From NCBI RefSeq assembly GCF_002159185.1, contig NZ_NFHD01000002.1, positions 161,285-225,284 on the forward strand: a stretch of 64,000 nucleotides of DNA, in the 5' to 3' direction. Below are positions 53,991 to 62,075 of this stretch, piece after piece. Source of the DNA: Gemmiger sp. An87. GTDB taxonomy: Bacteria > Bacillota > Clostridia > Oscillospirales > Ruminococcaceae. How positions within the stretch are numbered: position 1 is the stretch's first letter; every line of letters starts with the position of its first letter. Made by a program: the position numbers and the translations under genes. The notes below the pieces were generated by a model, which was not told the DNA's origin, ran no database searches, and saw only the letters and a program-made list of their open reading frames with translations.

Positions 53991-54446
53991 TCACTCCATA
54001 TATTCCCGCATCAGGTGCAGCAGCTCAATGTCGCTGCGGAAGCTCTGCCGCCCGGCGGGGGTCTCGCCCCGGCCCGGCACGATGATGCGGCCCTGCAGGC
54101 TCTGGTTCTGGCGGTAGAGGATCTCGATGGTGAAATGCCCCAGCTTACGGGTTGTTACCGGCTGGGCCGGAACCAGACGCAGAGGGCTGACACTGCCGGA
54201 GAAGCTGTTCAGCGCCTCGCTGCGCATCGGGCGGCCCAGCTCGTCGCACAGCTCGTCCAGCAGGGCGGTGAGCTGAGGAAAGCTGGAAAAAGCGAAGGGC
54301 GGCACGCTGCCGCACAGCGGAATCGCCACACCGGTGAAGCTGTCCTCCTGGCGGCCGGTCACCTGAATCAGCACGCTTACCGGCCCATAGCCGCAGAAAT
54401 GCCGGCCCGGCTCGTTGTTGGGGCGAATATTGCAAAAATCGTTCAT
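53991..54446 (-). CDS. unknown protein, paralogue of the 57129 gene, in the regulator operon
   Basis: A 151-residue soluble protein of unknown function, 17 bases after the BTAD regulator. Its C-terminal part GHFTIEILYRQNQSLQGRII and later FRSDIELLHLMREYM aligns with ATFVVHVMYRQHSTWQGSVT and FRSALELVKLMDSAV of the 57129 protein, so the two are paralogues. The N-terminal half (VSVLIQVTGRQEDSFTGVAI) looks like a second copy of the same beta-strand pattern. The shared YRQ(N/H)xxxQGx motif followed by FRSxxELxxLM is the only signature. Possibly a cofactor of the regulator; inference from context. Confidence 0.65.
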   Translation of the reverse strand: MNDFCNIRPNNEPGRHFCGYGPVSVLIQVTGRQEDSFTGVAIPLCGSVPPFAFSSFPQLTALLDELCDELGRPMRSEALNSFSGSVSPLRLVPAQPVTTRKLGHFTIEILYRQNQSLQGRIIVPGRGETPAGRQSFRSDIELLHLMREYME

Positions 54447-54463
54447 AGGTCTCACACTCTTTC

Positions 54464-55684
54464 TCACTGGGGCTGCCAGATCCCGCTGTTGGGGAAGGGC
54501 ATGTCGGTCTCCACGGTCTGCAGGGAGTGGCGCAGCGCCACCCCGCGCACCGGCTGCTGCTTGTAGCGAGCCTGGATGCGCTGGTCCACAATCTCGCAGT
54601 TTTCCCGGTCGGTGCCGATGAGCAGCACCAGGAACCGGTCCCGGCCGTGCTGGGTAAAGGCGTCGCCCCGGCGCAGGCTGTCGTGAATGGCACTGGACAG
54701 CAGCGGCGCAGCCTGGGCAATCTTCTCGGTGTCGGTCAGGGCGTGCCCCTTGGGGTCCACCAGCCAGTACAGCAGCAGGCAGGCACTCTGGCCGGTGCGC
54801 TCGATCATACGGCAGCACATGCGGTACACGTCGATGAAGCTGGGATAGCTGCAATAGTAGGCGCCTCGCTGGTGATCACTTTCCCGCAGCTGGTTGTTCA
54901 GCTCGAAGATGGTCTCGTGGCTGTCCTGATTGGCCAGGCTCAGCAGCTGGAACCGGCGGGTCAGCTCGGCGCTGGGCTTTACCACAAAGTCCTCGGTGAG
55001 GGTGCGGATGGCCTGGTCGTATACCTGCTTTGCCTCCTGGTAGCGCTCCAGATTCATCAGGCAGTCGATGCGCAGACAGAAAAACTCCTCCAGCGGGTGC
55101 ATCGAACTGGCCCGGGTGGCAATGCCAAGAAGCTGCTCCCATTCGCCCCGCTCGGGCAGCAGCTGGGTCAGCGCGTCCAGACAGGCGAAATAATCCATGC
55201 GGTATTTGGCGGCGGTGGTCACGGCCCAGTCGTCCATGGCCAGATGGGGCAGAAAATCCCCGGAATACAGCCGCTCGGCCTCCAGAAGAAGCTCCAGGCG
55301 CTGGTCCGCATCGCTGGTCTGCCCGGCCTGGGTCATGCAGTCCTCAAAGCGGGCCACATCGGTGAGGATGGGCACCGAGCAGATGAGGGTATACTGGTTG
55401 CTCTTCAGCTGCACGCCAACATCGCCGGGCAGCGCGGCCTTTTTCAGGCGGCGGCGCAGCTGGGAGATGGTCACGTTCAGATTGTTGGCCGGGTCGCTGG
55501 TGGAATCCTCCACAAAGAAGGCGTCCATCAGGGTATTGCGGGAAACGCCCGCCGGATACCGGAACAACAAAAACTGCAGCACGCGCATGGCCTTGGTGGT
55601 GCAGCTGTCCAGCGGGAGGGGCTGGCCGTTCGCCCAAACGGAGAACTCGCCGAATAATTTAACGTAGATGGTATCCTGTGTCAT
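54464..55684 (-). CDS. SARP/BTAD-family transcriptional regulator with degenerate GGDEF-like C-terminus
   Basis: A 406-residue regulator. The OmpR-like winged helix (1-100) has KLFGEFSVWANGQPLPLDSC, MRVLQFLLFR and NNLNVTISQLRRRLKKAALP. A bacterial transcriptional activation domain of helical repeats (about 108-255) follows. The C-terminal 130 residues (CLLLYWLVDPKGHALTDTEK, HGRDRFLVLLIGTDR) have the strand-helix order of a GGDEF domain without the GGDEF loop. AGGGTGA precedes the ATG. Its only apparent promoter lies inside the putative invertible segment at 55748-56032. SARP activators bind 11-bp-spaced direct repeats, which occur upstream of 57129 and 62076. Confidence 0.85.
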   Translation of the reverse strand: MTQDTIYVKLFGEFSVWANGQPLPLDSCTTKAMRVLQFLLFRYPAGVSRNTLMDAFFVEDSTSDPANNLNVTISQLRRRLKKAALPGDVGVQLKSNQYTLICSVPILTDVARFEDCMTQAGQTSDADQRLELLLEAERLYSGDFLPHLAMDDWAVTTAAKYRMDYFACLDALTQLLPERGEWEQLLGIATRASSMHPLEEFFCLRIDCLMNLERYQEAKQVYDQAIRTLTEDFVVKPSAELTRRFQLLSLANQDSHETIFELNNQLRESDHQRGAYYCSYPSFIDVYRMCCRMIERTGQSACLLLYWLVDPKGHALTDTEKIAQAAPLLSSAIHDSLRRGDAFTQHGRDRFLVLLIGTDRENCEIVDQRIQARYKQQPVRGVALRHSLQTVETDMPFPNSGIWQPQ

Positions 55685-55747
55685 TGTTATGCATCACCCT
55701 TGGCAGCCGGAGTGGCTGCGGAATATCCGAAACGGAGGGAACGCACA

Positions 55748-56032
55748 ACAAAATAACTATTTTGTTGTTGCCCCCACCGGCTTTTGTCTTCTATCTATAT
55801 AAAATAATAGAGCATATCCGGTTTTATTTCAAGTAATTCACCCCCTTTCCACCCGGTTAATCTGAATCAGAACCGCAGAAAAACAAAGCCGATGGTTATC
55901 CATTGAACCATCAGCTGGAATGGCTAACGTCGGAAAATGACGAATTTTGTCGATTCTCAGATGATTCTCCCCCTTGAAAGCGTATCCGCCTCTTTTAAGT
56001 AGGAATTTTAAACAACAAAATAGTTATTATGT
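55748..56032. other. putative invertible promoter segment (phase-variation switch)
   Basis: Two inverted arms (55748-55769 and 56011-56032) share AACAACAAAATAGTTATT exactly, plus TGT after one mismatch. They enclose about 240 bases. The left arm core is itself a palindrome (CAACAAAATA-AC-TATTTTGTTG). Inside, a minus-strand promoter points at the BTAD regulator. The right arm touches the 3' end of a tyrosine recombinase gene. This is the layout of recombinase-flipped promoters; inversion itself is not shown by one sequence. Confidence 0.7.
55804..55832 (-). promoter_or_regulatory. promoter of the BTAD regulator inside the inverted arms
   Basis: On the minus strand TTGAAA (55827-55832) and TATTAT (55804-55809) are exactly 17 bases apart, aimed out through the left arm at the start codon 55684. 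In the flipped orientation it would point away from the regulator. Confidence 0.75.
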
Positions 56033-56881
56033 GACAAGCAGCCCCAGCTGTTCGATCTGGCGGGCGTGAATGTGCCCGCTTTCCATGGTGTAGATGCGGG
56101 TGGTGGCGGTGCTGGCGTGGCCCAGAAGGTCGGCCAGGCGCACCAGATCGTGCTGGGCGGCGTAGTAGGTGCGGGCGAACAGGTGCCGCAGATTGTGGGG
56201 GAAAACCTTTCGGGCCCCCACACCTGCCGCGCGGCACAACGCCTTCATGGCACGCCAGATGTTGCTTCGGTCCAGTGGCTGGCCGGTCCGGGTGGTGAAC
56301 ACCGGACCGGCCGGCTTTTTTTGTCCGGCCAGATACCGCTGCAGCGCCCGGCACAGCTTGCGGGGCAAAAAGATGGTGCGCCGCTTGCCCTTGTTGTTCA
56401 CCTCGGCGTAGCCCTGCTCCACCGCCTGCGCGGTAATGTATTGCAGCTCGCTCACCCGGATGCCGGTGGAGCAGATGGTCTGCAGCACCAGCGCCAGGCG
56501 CACGTTGCCCCGGCGGCGGGCCGCCTGCACCAGCCGCAGGTATTCGGCCTTGTTCAGTTCCCGGTCCTGGCGGCAGAACACCTGCCGCTGAATCCGCAGC
56601 GGCCGCAGCCGCAGCTGAGGCAGCCGGGCGTAGACCAGATATCCGTTCACCGCCGCCAGCATGGAGTTCACCGTGGCCGGGGCATAGCGCTCGCTGAGCT
56701 GGGCCTTCCAGGCCAGCAGCGCGGCCTTGCTCAGCGGGCGGCCTGCCAGAAACGTTTGCAGGCTGGCCAGGTCCCGGCGGTATTTCTTTAATGTGCTCCG
56801 GCTGCGTTCCCGTTCCGTCAGCCAGTCCAGGTAAGCCTTTACCCGGCGCGGCGTGAGTGCCGTGCTTTTGCAGTTGGGCAA
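56027..56881 (-). CDS. tyrosine recombinase (site-specific integrase/invertase)
   Basis: A 284-residue tyrosine recombinase. A SAM-like core-binding domain (about 10-90) is followed by the catalytic domain with Arg142 (TGIRVSEL), Lys166 region (NNKGKRRT), His229-Arg232 (PHNLRH), His255 (LGHAS) and nucleophile Tyr264 (TRIYT), all intact. TTG at 56881 is the start, with GGAAGGA about eight bases upstream. Its length suits XerC-like or phase-variation invertases rather than large phage integrases. Its stop lies within the right inverted arm. A palindrome ATAGAAT/ATTCTAT near its promoter (56907-56924) may be an operator. Confidence 0.92.
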   Translation of the reverse strand: MPNCKSTALTPRRVKAYLDWLTERERSRSTLKKYRRDLASLQTFLAGRPLSKAALLAWKAQLSERYAPATVNSMLAAVNGYLVYARLPQLRLRPLRIQRQVFCRQDRELNKAEYLRLVQAARRRGNVRLALVLQTICSTGIRVSELQYITAQAVEQGYAEVNNKGKRRTIFLPRKLCRALQRYLAGQKKPAGPVFTTRTGQPLDRSNIWRAMKALCRAAGVGARKVFPHNLRHLFARTYYAAQHDLVRLADLLGHASTATTRIYTMESGHIHARQIEQLGLLVT

Positions 56882-56974
56882 AATCGATCCTTCCTTTCCT
56901 TATTAATAGAATGATAATTCTATTGTACAATATCCCGGTTAAGGTACCCTGATTCTAACAGCAAAATGTGAATA

Positions 56975-57021
56975 AAAAGAACCCCCGGCAGCTTTTTTTG
57001 CGGCGCTGCCGGGGGTTTTTT
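56975..57021. terminator. bidirectional terminator between recombinase and fibre operon
   Basis: CCCCCGGCAGC pairs with GCTGCCGGGGG, followed by six T residues on the plus strand and TTCTTTTT on the minus side. It insulates the fibre operon from upstream transcription. Confidence 0.8.
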
Positions 57022-57054
57022 GCCCTTCTTAAAAAAAGATGAAATTTTTGTGCC

Positions 57055-57093
57055 GGATTTTAAGCGGATTTTAAGTGCCGTGTGGGATAGTAT
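57055..57093 (+). promoter_or_regulatory. SARP-type operator and promoter of the fibre operon
   Basis: GGATTTTAAG occurs twice (57055-57064 and 57066-57075) with an 11-base period, followed by TAGTAT (57088-57093) as -10 and no -35 hexamer. Direct repeats in helical phase occupying the -35 zone are how SARP activators bind. The same ATTTTAA repeats precede 62076. Confidence 0.7.
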
Positions 57094-57128
57094 GCTCAAA
57101 GCTTTGAGGAAGACGAGGTGAAGAGCAT

Positions 57129-57662
57129 TTGAACATGGAAGGTTTCCATTCCGGGGCGCCGAACCTGTGCCGCGTGTGCGTGGACGCATGGGCGGGCGGC
57201 GAAGCGACCGGCAGGCTCTATCACTGTTATTCCAAACAGGCGGAGCCGATCGGCCGGACCAGCGATGTGCTGGACAGCATCGACCGCCTGTGCGACCGGC
57301 TGAACTACCCCGCCAGGACCCAGCAGCCCAGACGCTTCGGTCCACAGAGGCCAAGGCCGCAGCCGCAGACCACACAGAAGAAGGTGGAGCCGCAGATGAC
57401 AAGAGAAGAGCTTGCCGAACAGAAAGGAAAGATGGCCACCTTTGTGGTGCATGTGATGTACCGCCAGCATTCCACCTGGCAGGGCAGCGTGACCTGGGCC
57501 GAAACGGGAGAGAAAGCGAATTTCCGCAGTGCGCTGGAGCTGGTCAAGCTGATGGACAGCGCGGTGGACGCAACCCTGGAAGACGAGTCACTCCCGCAGG
57601 ACGAATCAGATCTTGCGCAGCCAACGAATCCGGTTAGGGAGGAAACAGACTATGAAACATAA
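57129..57662 (+). CDS. unknown protein heading the fibre operon, paralogue of the 53991 gene
   Basis: A 177-residue soluble protein. The N-terminal part has ARNLCRVCV-like strands (NLCRVCVDAWAGGEATGRLY) and a Cys pair. A proline/glutamine/arginine linker follows (QPRRFGPQRPRPQPQTTQKK), then the paralogous module ATFVVHVMYRQHSTWQGSVT ... FRSALELVKLMD. Start TTG at 57129 is seven bases after AGGTGA; ATG 57135 is the alternative. It overlaps the large surface protein gene by 11 bases, so its expression is tied to fibre production. No signal peptide, hence cytoplasmic. Function unknown. Confidence 0.65.
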   Translation: MNMEGFHSGAPNLCRVCVDAWAGGEATGRLYHCYSKQAEPIGRTSDVLDSIDRLCDRLNYPARTQQPRRFGPQRPRPQPQTTQKKVEPQMTREELAEQKGKMATFVVHVMYRQHSTWQGSVTWAETGEKANFRSALELVKLMDSAVDATLEDESLPQDESDLAQPTNPVREETDYET

Positions 57663-60600
57663 AATGTGGAGCCGTTTACTCAGCATGGCGCTGGCGGTAA
57701 TGATGATCGCCAGCATCGTGCCCAACAGCGCCTTCGCCGAGGCGGCCAGCGAGATCGCGGCCAGCAGCCAGGCAACCAGTGAGGTGCAGGTAGAGGAAGT
57801 GTCCCTGCCGGAGGATACCACCACCGAGGAGCCCGCCGCAGAAACTCCTGCCGAGGAGCCTGCTGCAGAGACTCCGGCCGAGGAGCCCGCCGGCGAGCCC
57901 GCTCCCACCGCGGAGCCTGTGGCCGAGCCCACTGCCGAGCCTGCCATCGAGAGCGAGCAGCCCACTGCCGAGCCCACCCAGGCTCCGGCTGAGACTGCTG
58001 TGCCCAGCGAGCAGCCCAGCGCCGAGCCCACTGAGGCTCCCGAAGGCACCGAGACCCCCGAGGGTACTGCTGTGCCCACCGAGACTCCCGCGCCCAGCGA
58101 GAGCCCTGTGCCCAGCGAGACTCCGGCTCCCACCGAGACCCCCGAGGCCACCGAGGAGCCTGTGGCGATGAACGAAGAAGCCTACGAGACCACCGCCAAC
58201 GTGGAAAATGCGGACATCACCGTGACCGTGAAGGTGCCGGAAGGTGCGCTGCCTGTGGATGCAAAGCTGCAGGCCGATCTGATTGGGGAAGAAACTGAGG
58301 AATACGCCGAGGCCGAAGCGGCCCTGGCTGACGAAGCTCTGAACGAGCAGCCCGTGGAATACGACGGCATGATCGCGCTGGACATCCGCTTTGAGGTGAA
58401 CGGCGAAGAGGTGGAGCCCCTGCAGCCGGTGGAAGTGACCATCGACGCGAAGGCTATGCTGCCCGAGGATGCCGACCCCGAGACCATAGCTGTGCAGCAT
58501 GTAAAGGAGAATGCTGATGGAACGGCTACGGTAGAAGATATGGAAATTCAGAAACGGTCTGATACAGTTGCGGAATTTAAAGTTGAATCGTTTTCTGTGT
58601 TTCTGATGAGTTGGAAGCAGAAAAGCCAATTTTTACAGAACGTGGATGTTACGATTGAGGATCAAATAAAGGCGAATGGCAACATTGCGGTAAAGATTTC
58701 TGGTGTTTCTGACGAGGAACAGAATGAGTTTGTGTATCAGTGGTATAGGAGACCCGCAGGGGAGGAAGCGGAATGGCAATTGGTGGAGCGTCAGGTGGTA
58801 TCCGGCAACAGTTACAATTATACCGGTTCGGTCTTAAATGTTGCGTTGGATCACGAGTTAGCTGCCGAAGACCAGGAGTCGGTTCGTTATGAATACCAAG
58901 CCAAAGTGAGTTTGGAAGATAAAGAGTGGATCTCCAATTCGTTTGAGGTTCCGTATTATACAGCAATCCAGAATGGTGGGTTTGAGATTAGCGATCCAGT
59001 TAATTCTGGTTTTGTATGGAAAACCACTGCGCTAAAGCAGGAATTTGAGATTGGTCAGTATGATTTCCCGATTGAGATATACGGAACGACGAACGACAGA
59101 CCGACAAAAAATTCGGGAGATCATTTTGCGGAGCTAAATGCACAGGAAGTATCTTCGCTGTACCAGGATGTGCTTACTGTGCCAGGCACCACACTGAACT
59201 GGCAAGTGGCGCACCGTGCACGAAATGGCAATGGTGACAATACTGTGTACGAATCGGCAACAGATACGATGTATGTGGTTATTATGTCTACCACAGATGC
59301 AGAAAAAATGCTGAATGGCGTTCAGGATCAGCAGTCTGTGATTGACCGTATGGTTGGCACGATTTTGCAAGGCGACGATGAATATAAGGAAAATGTCGAG
59401 TATGTTTTGAGAAACGGTGAAACCGTATCTATTACAATAAAAAAAATTACCACCACATCGAAACTTTCCCCAAATGGCGCTGGAAGCTGGGAAAGCAAAG
59501 GGCAGTGGAATATTTCTCGAGACAATACTTATCAGGTACCGCCAGGGCAGTATGCGACCAGGTTCTTTTTTGTCGCGGGACAGACAGCGACCGGTTTGTC
59601 CACGGTGGGTAATTTGATTGATGATGTTTGGTTCAGCACAAGGCTTCCGGATCCGGCTCCTGAAAAAGGAAGTCTTCAGGTTCAGAAACAGGTCTATGGA
59701 ATCTCAAGTTCTGATATCGAGGATTATCAGGTAACGGTTAGGATTACGAACGTTGCTACGAAGGAGTCCATAGAAAAAACAATCAGTAGCTTTAACCGGC
59801 AAAAGGATGGCGCTTATAAGGGGACGGTTAATTTTCAGAATATTGAAACAGGCCAATATTATGTTTCGGAGTCGGAGCAAATAGTCCCCACTGACAGTTA
59901 TATTCTGGTAGAGAACGAGTCTGTAACAACTGCGTCTGTGGAGATTGAAGACGGCAAAACCCAAACGGCGGTTCTGAAAAATGTGTATCAGGGTTATGGT
60001 ACGATCAAGGTGGTCAAAACATTCACCGGTTTGACTGCAGAACAGGTGAAGTCCCTGGAAGGGCAATTAACATTTGTTTTTACCAACACGGAGGATGCTT
60101 CGGTCGTTTATGAGCTTGAGTTGCATCAGATGAAGAGCAGTAATGATAACTCCACAGGCCTCACATATGAAGGACAGATTGAAAATGTTAAGGCTGGAAT
60201 TTACACGGGTTTGGAAGAGGGTGCTGATATCGACTCTGCCATGTATATGCTCGCGACTTCCGGACTGGATGAGCCGTTGTGTGTGGAGGCAGGAAAAGAC
60301 CTTGTTTGCTCGGTGAGCAATGTGTACACACCGAAAGAGGGAAGCCTGCAGATCGTAAAAACAGTGGATCAATTTGGTGATCCGGCCGTTTTCCTGTTTG
60401 AGATAACGGGACTGGAAGGTCAGGGGACCTATTATGCGGATGTTTCGCTTGCCGCTTCAGATGCGGTGGAGGGGAAGCCGGGAAATTCGGTTACAATCGA
60501 TCACTTACCGACGGGTCGATACAGAATTACCGAGATCCTTTGCCCGAAAGACTATGAACTGGGGCAAACAAGCGCGCAAGAAGTGATGATAAACGGCGGA

Positions 60601-60723
60601 GGAACCAGTACGATCAATTTCCAAAACCGGATCTCAGCTGACAATGATTCGATGAGGGACAGCGGGTCTGCGGTCAACCGGTTTATGTTTGATGGGACCG
60701 GCTGGAACTGGGTGAAACAGTAA
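57652..60723 (+). CDS. large secreted Cna-B/SpaA-like surface protein
   Basis: A 1023-residue secreted protein. The signal peptide reads to NSAFA (cleavage near 29). A Pro/Thr/Glu repeat region (about 50-180) follows, then a beta domain ending FKVESFSVFLMSW. Next come an Ig-like domain (VTIEDQIKANGNIAVKISGV) and a galactose-binding-like domain starting AIQNGGFEISDPV. Three prealbumin-like/Cna-B repeats come last (GSLQVQKQVYGI, GTIKVVKTFTGL, GSLQIVKTVDQF). There is no LPxTG motif or C-terminal membrane anchor; it ends RFMFDGTGWNWVKQ. RBS AGGGAGG is nine bases before the ATG. Base composition changes from GC-rich to clearly AT-richer near 58500, so the gene is mosaic. Probably an adhesin or fibre-associated matrix protein. 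Confidence 0.82.
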   Translation: MKHKMWSRLLSMALAVMMIASIVPNSAFAEAASEIAASSQATSEVQVEEVSLPEDTTTEEPAAETPAEEPAAETPAEEPAGEPAPTAEPVAEPTAEPAIESEQPTAEPTQAPAETAVPSEQPSAEPTEAPEGTETPEGTAVPTETPAPSESPVPSETPAPTETPEATEEPVAMNEEAYETTANVENADITVTVKVPEGALPVDAKLQADLIGEETEEYAEAEAALADEALNEQPVEYDGMIALDIRFEVNGEEVEPLQPVEVTIDAKAMLPEDADPETIAVQHVKENADGTATVEDMEIQKRSDTVAEFKVESFSVFLMSWKQKSQFLQNVDVTIEDQIKANGNIAVKISGVSDEEQNEFVYQWYRRPAGEEAEWQLVERQVVSGNSYNYTGSVLNVALDHELAAEDQESVRYEYQAKVSLEDKEWISNSFEVPYYTAIQNGGFEISDPVNSGFVWKTTALKQEFEIGQYDFPIEIYGTTNDRPTKNSGDHFAELNAQEVSSLYQDVLTVPGTTLNWQVAHRARNGNGDNTVYESATDTMYVVIMSTTDAEKMLNGVQDQQSVIDRMVGTILQGDDEYKENVEYVLRNGETVSITIKKITTTSKLSPNGAGSWESKGQWNISRDNTYQVPPGQYATRFFFVAGQTATGLSTVGNLIDDVWFSTRLPDPAPEKGSLQVQKQVYGISSSDIEDYQVTVRITNVATKESIEKTISSFNRQKDGAYKGTVNFQNIETGQYYVSESEQIVPTDSYILVENESVTTASVEIEDGKTQTAVLKNVYQGYGTIKVVKTFTGLTAEQVKSLEGQLTFVFTNTEDASVVYELELHQMKSSNDNSTGLTYEGQIENVKAGIYTGLEEGADIDSAMYMLATSGLDEPLCVEAGKDLVCSVSNVYTPKEGSLQIVKTVDQFGDPAVFLFEITGLEGQGTYYADVSLAASDAVEGKPGNSVTIDHLPTGRYRITEILCPKDYELGQTSAQEVMINGGGTSTINFQNRISADNDSMRDSGSAVNRFMFDGTGWNWVKQ

Positions 60724-60748
60724 CGAGCAGTGGAAAGGGGAGAACATT

Positions 60749-61312
60749 ATGAAGAAAAAGCATGCGATTGACGTGTTGCTTTCCGTTCTGCTGGTTGCGC
60801 TGATCGCGAGCAGTACCACATTGGCTTATTTTGTTGTGAGCACCGATCCACTGATTAATACCTTCACATTTGCAAAAGTTGATACGGAAATTGAAGAGCC
60901 AAACGAGGGAACTGCGCAACAGAAGAAACCGGTGATCGTTAACGAAGGCGATACAGATGTGTTCGTTCGCGCGCGGGTGATCGTGGCCACGTTACCGAAT
61001 TCTTCTCAACTGATGACAGCAGAAGATCTGTTGTTTCAGTACAACGACTCACGGTACAGCCCTTTTCAGGACACTGACTGGATAGATACCGAAGCATACT
61101 GGGATGAGAGTCATGTTGAGGCGGATGGTTGGTATTATTATTCCCAAAAACTTGCATCTGGAAATCGGACCGAGCCGTTGTTCGATGGCCTGCGGGTGAA
61201 GGAAACGGTAAAAGAGGACGCGAAATTTGATGTGATTGTATATCACGAAAGTGTTATTGCTGGAAACAGTCAAAACGCTTATGAAGCGTTCAATCCGTCG
61301 GTTGGTGATTGA
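60749..61312 (+). CDS. TasA/CalY (camelysin)-like fibre subunit
   Basis: A 187-residue exported protein. The N-terminus KKKHAIDVLLSVLLVALIAS with STTLAYFVVSTDPLINTF is the SipW-type signal sequence (TLAYF...D..N.F just after the hydrophobic core) of TasA/CalY proteins, which form biofilm fibres. The mature part has the beta-sandwich pattern (VNEGDTDVFVRARVIVATL). GAAAGGGGAG lies upstream; it follows the large surface gene by 25 bases and precedes the signal peptidase by 51. AT-richer than the chromosome average. Confidence 0.8.
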   Translation: MKKKHAIDVLLSVLLVALIASSTTLAYFVVSTDPLINTFTFAKVDTEIEEPNEGTAQQKKPVIVNEGDTDVFVRARVIVATLPNSSQLMTAEDLLFQYNDSRYSPFQDTDWIDTEAYWDESHVEADGWYYYSQKLASGNRTEPLFDGLRVKETVKEDAKFDVIVYHESVIAGNSQNAYEAFNPSVGD

Positions 61313-61363
61313 GATGTTTTCCGTTGACAAAATTTGTGAAAACGCGGTCCAGGGAGGGCTGGC

Positions 61364-61888
61364 ATGGTAAAAAAAGTTTGTAATTTGCTTTCTACGATCA
61401 TTCTGATCGTTTTGTTGGCTGCGTCTGTGGTCATCTTCGTTCCCATGCTTTTGGGCTACAAGGAGATGGTTGTGTTGTCTGGCAGCATGGAGCCTGCTAT
61501 TCCGGTGGGAAGCCTGATATACGTGAAGCCGGTGGAGGCCGCTGAACTGGCGGTGGGAGATGTTTGTACCTACCGGCTTCCGGATGGCGAAACGTTTGTG
61601 ACTCATCGGGTGGTAAGCATTGATGCGGATGCACAGACCATGGTTACACAGGGAGATGCAAACGAAGACCCTGATCTGGATATTCAATTTAGTCAAGTTT
61701 ATGGACGGGCAAGCTTTCATCTGCCATATTTGGGATTTGTGACTCAGAATATTCGTACCTCAGTGGGAATCATGACGATCTGCGGCATCGTTATGCTGGT
61801 GATTCTGCTGAATTTTGTTCCCGCAATCCTTGATGCGGCGGATGAGGAAAAAAAGCAAAAGTCTGAACAGGCACAGACAATAAAATGA
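61364..61888 (+). CDS. sipW: SipW-type signal peptidase I
   Basis: A 174-residue ER-type signal peptidase with two membrane helices (about 8-30 and 128-150). The catalytic Ser41 is in LSGSMEPAIPVGS, and His81 in VTHRVV replaces the Lys of P-type enzymes, as in SipW of Bacillus. QGDANEDPD is box D/E. It processes TasA/CalY-like precursors, which are coded on either side. It is the last gene of the first transcription unit; the next promoter begins 20 bases after its stop. Confidence 0.9.
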   Translation: MVKKVCNLLSTIILIVLLAASVVIFVPMLLGYKEMVVLSGSMEPAIPVGSLIYVKPVEAAELAVGDVCTYRLPDGETFVTHRVVSIDADAQTMVTQGDANEDPDLDIQFSQVYGRASFHLPYLGFVTQNIRTSVGIMTICGIVMLVILLNFVPAILDAADEEKKQKSEQAQTIK

Positions 61889-61908
61889 AATTAAAATTTC
61901 AGGCGCAA

Positions 61909-61943
61909 ATTTTAATTCATTTTTAAGTGAAGGTAAGTATAAT
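61909..61943 (+). promoter_or_regulatory. second SARP-type operator and promoter in the fibre locus
   Basis: ATTTTAA (61909-61915) and TTTTTAA (61920-61926) are 11 bases apart, followed after about ten bases by TATAAT (61938-61943). The sequence ATTTTTAAGTG resembles ATTTTAAGTG of the 57055-57093 promoter. This heads the second set of TasA-like genes. Confidence 0.6.
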
Positions 61944-62075
61944 CCAGTCAGTAAACAAAAAGTGGATTTTGAAAGCCCAGTCATGAAACTGATTTTATTT
62001 CAATGATAAATGCTGGCGAACCACTTCCGGTACAGCGGAGAAAAAGCACAAAAAAGGAGCGTGGCGATTGTTGAA

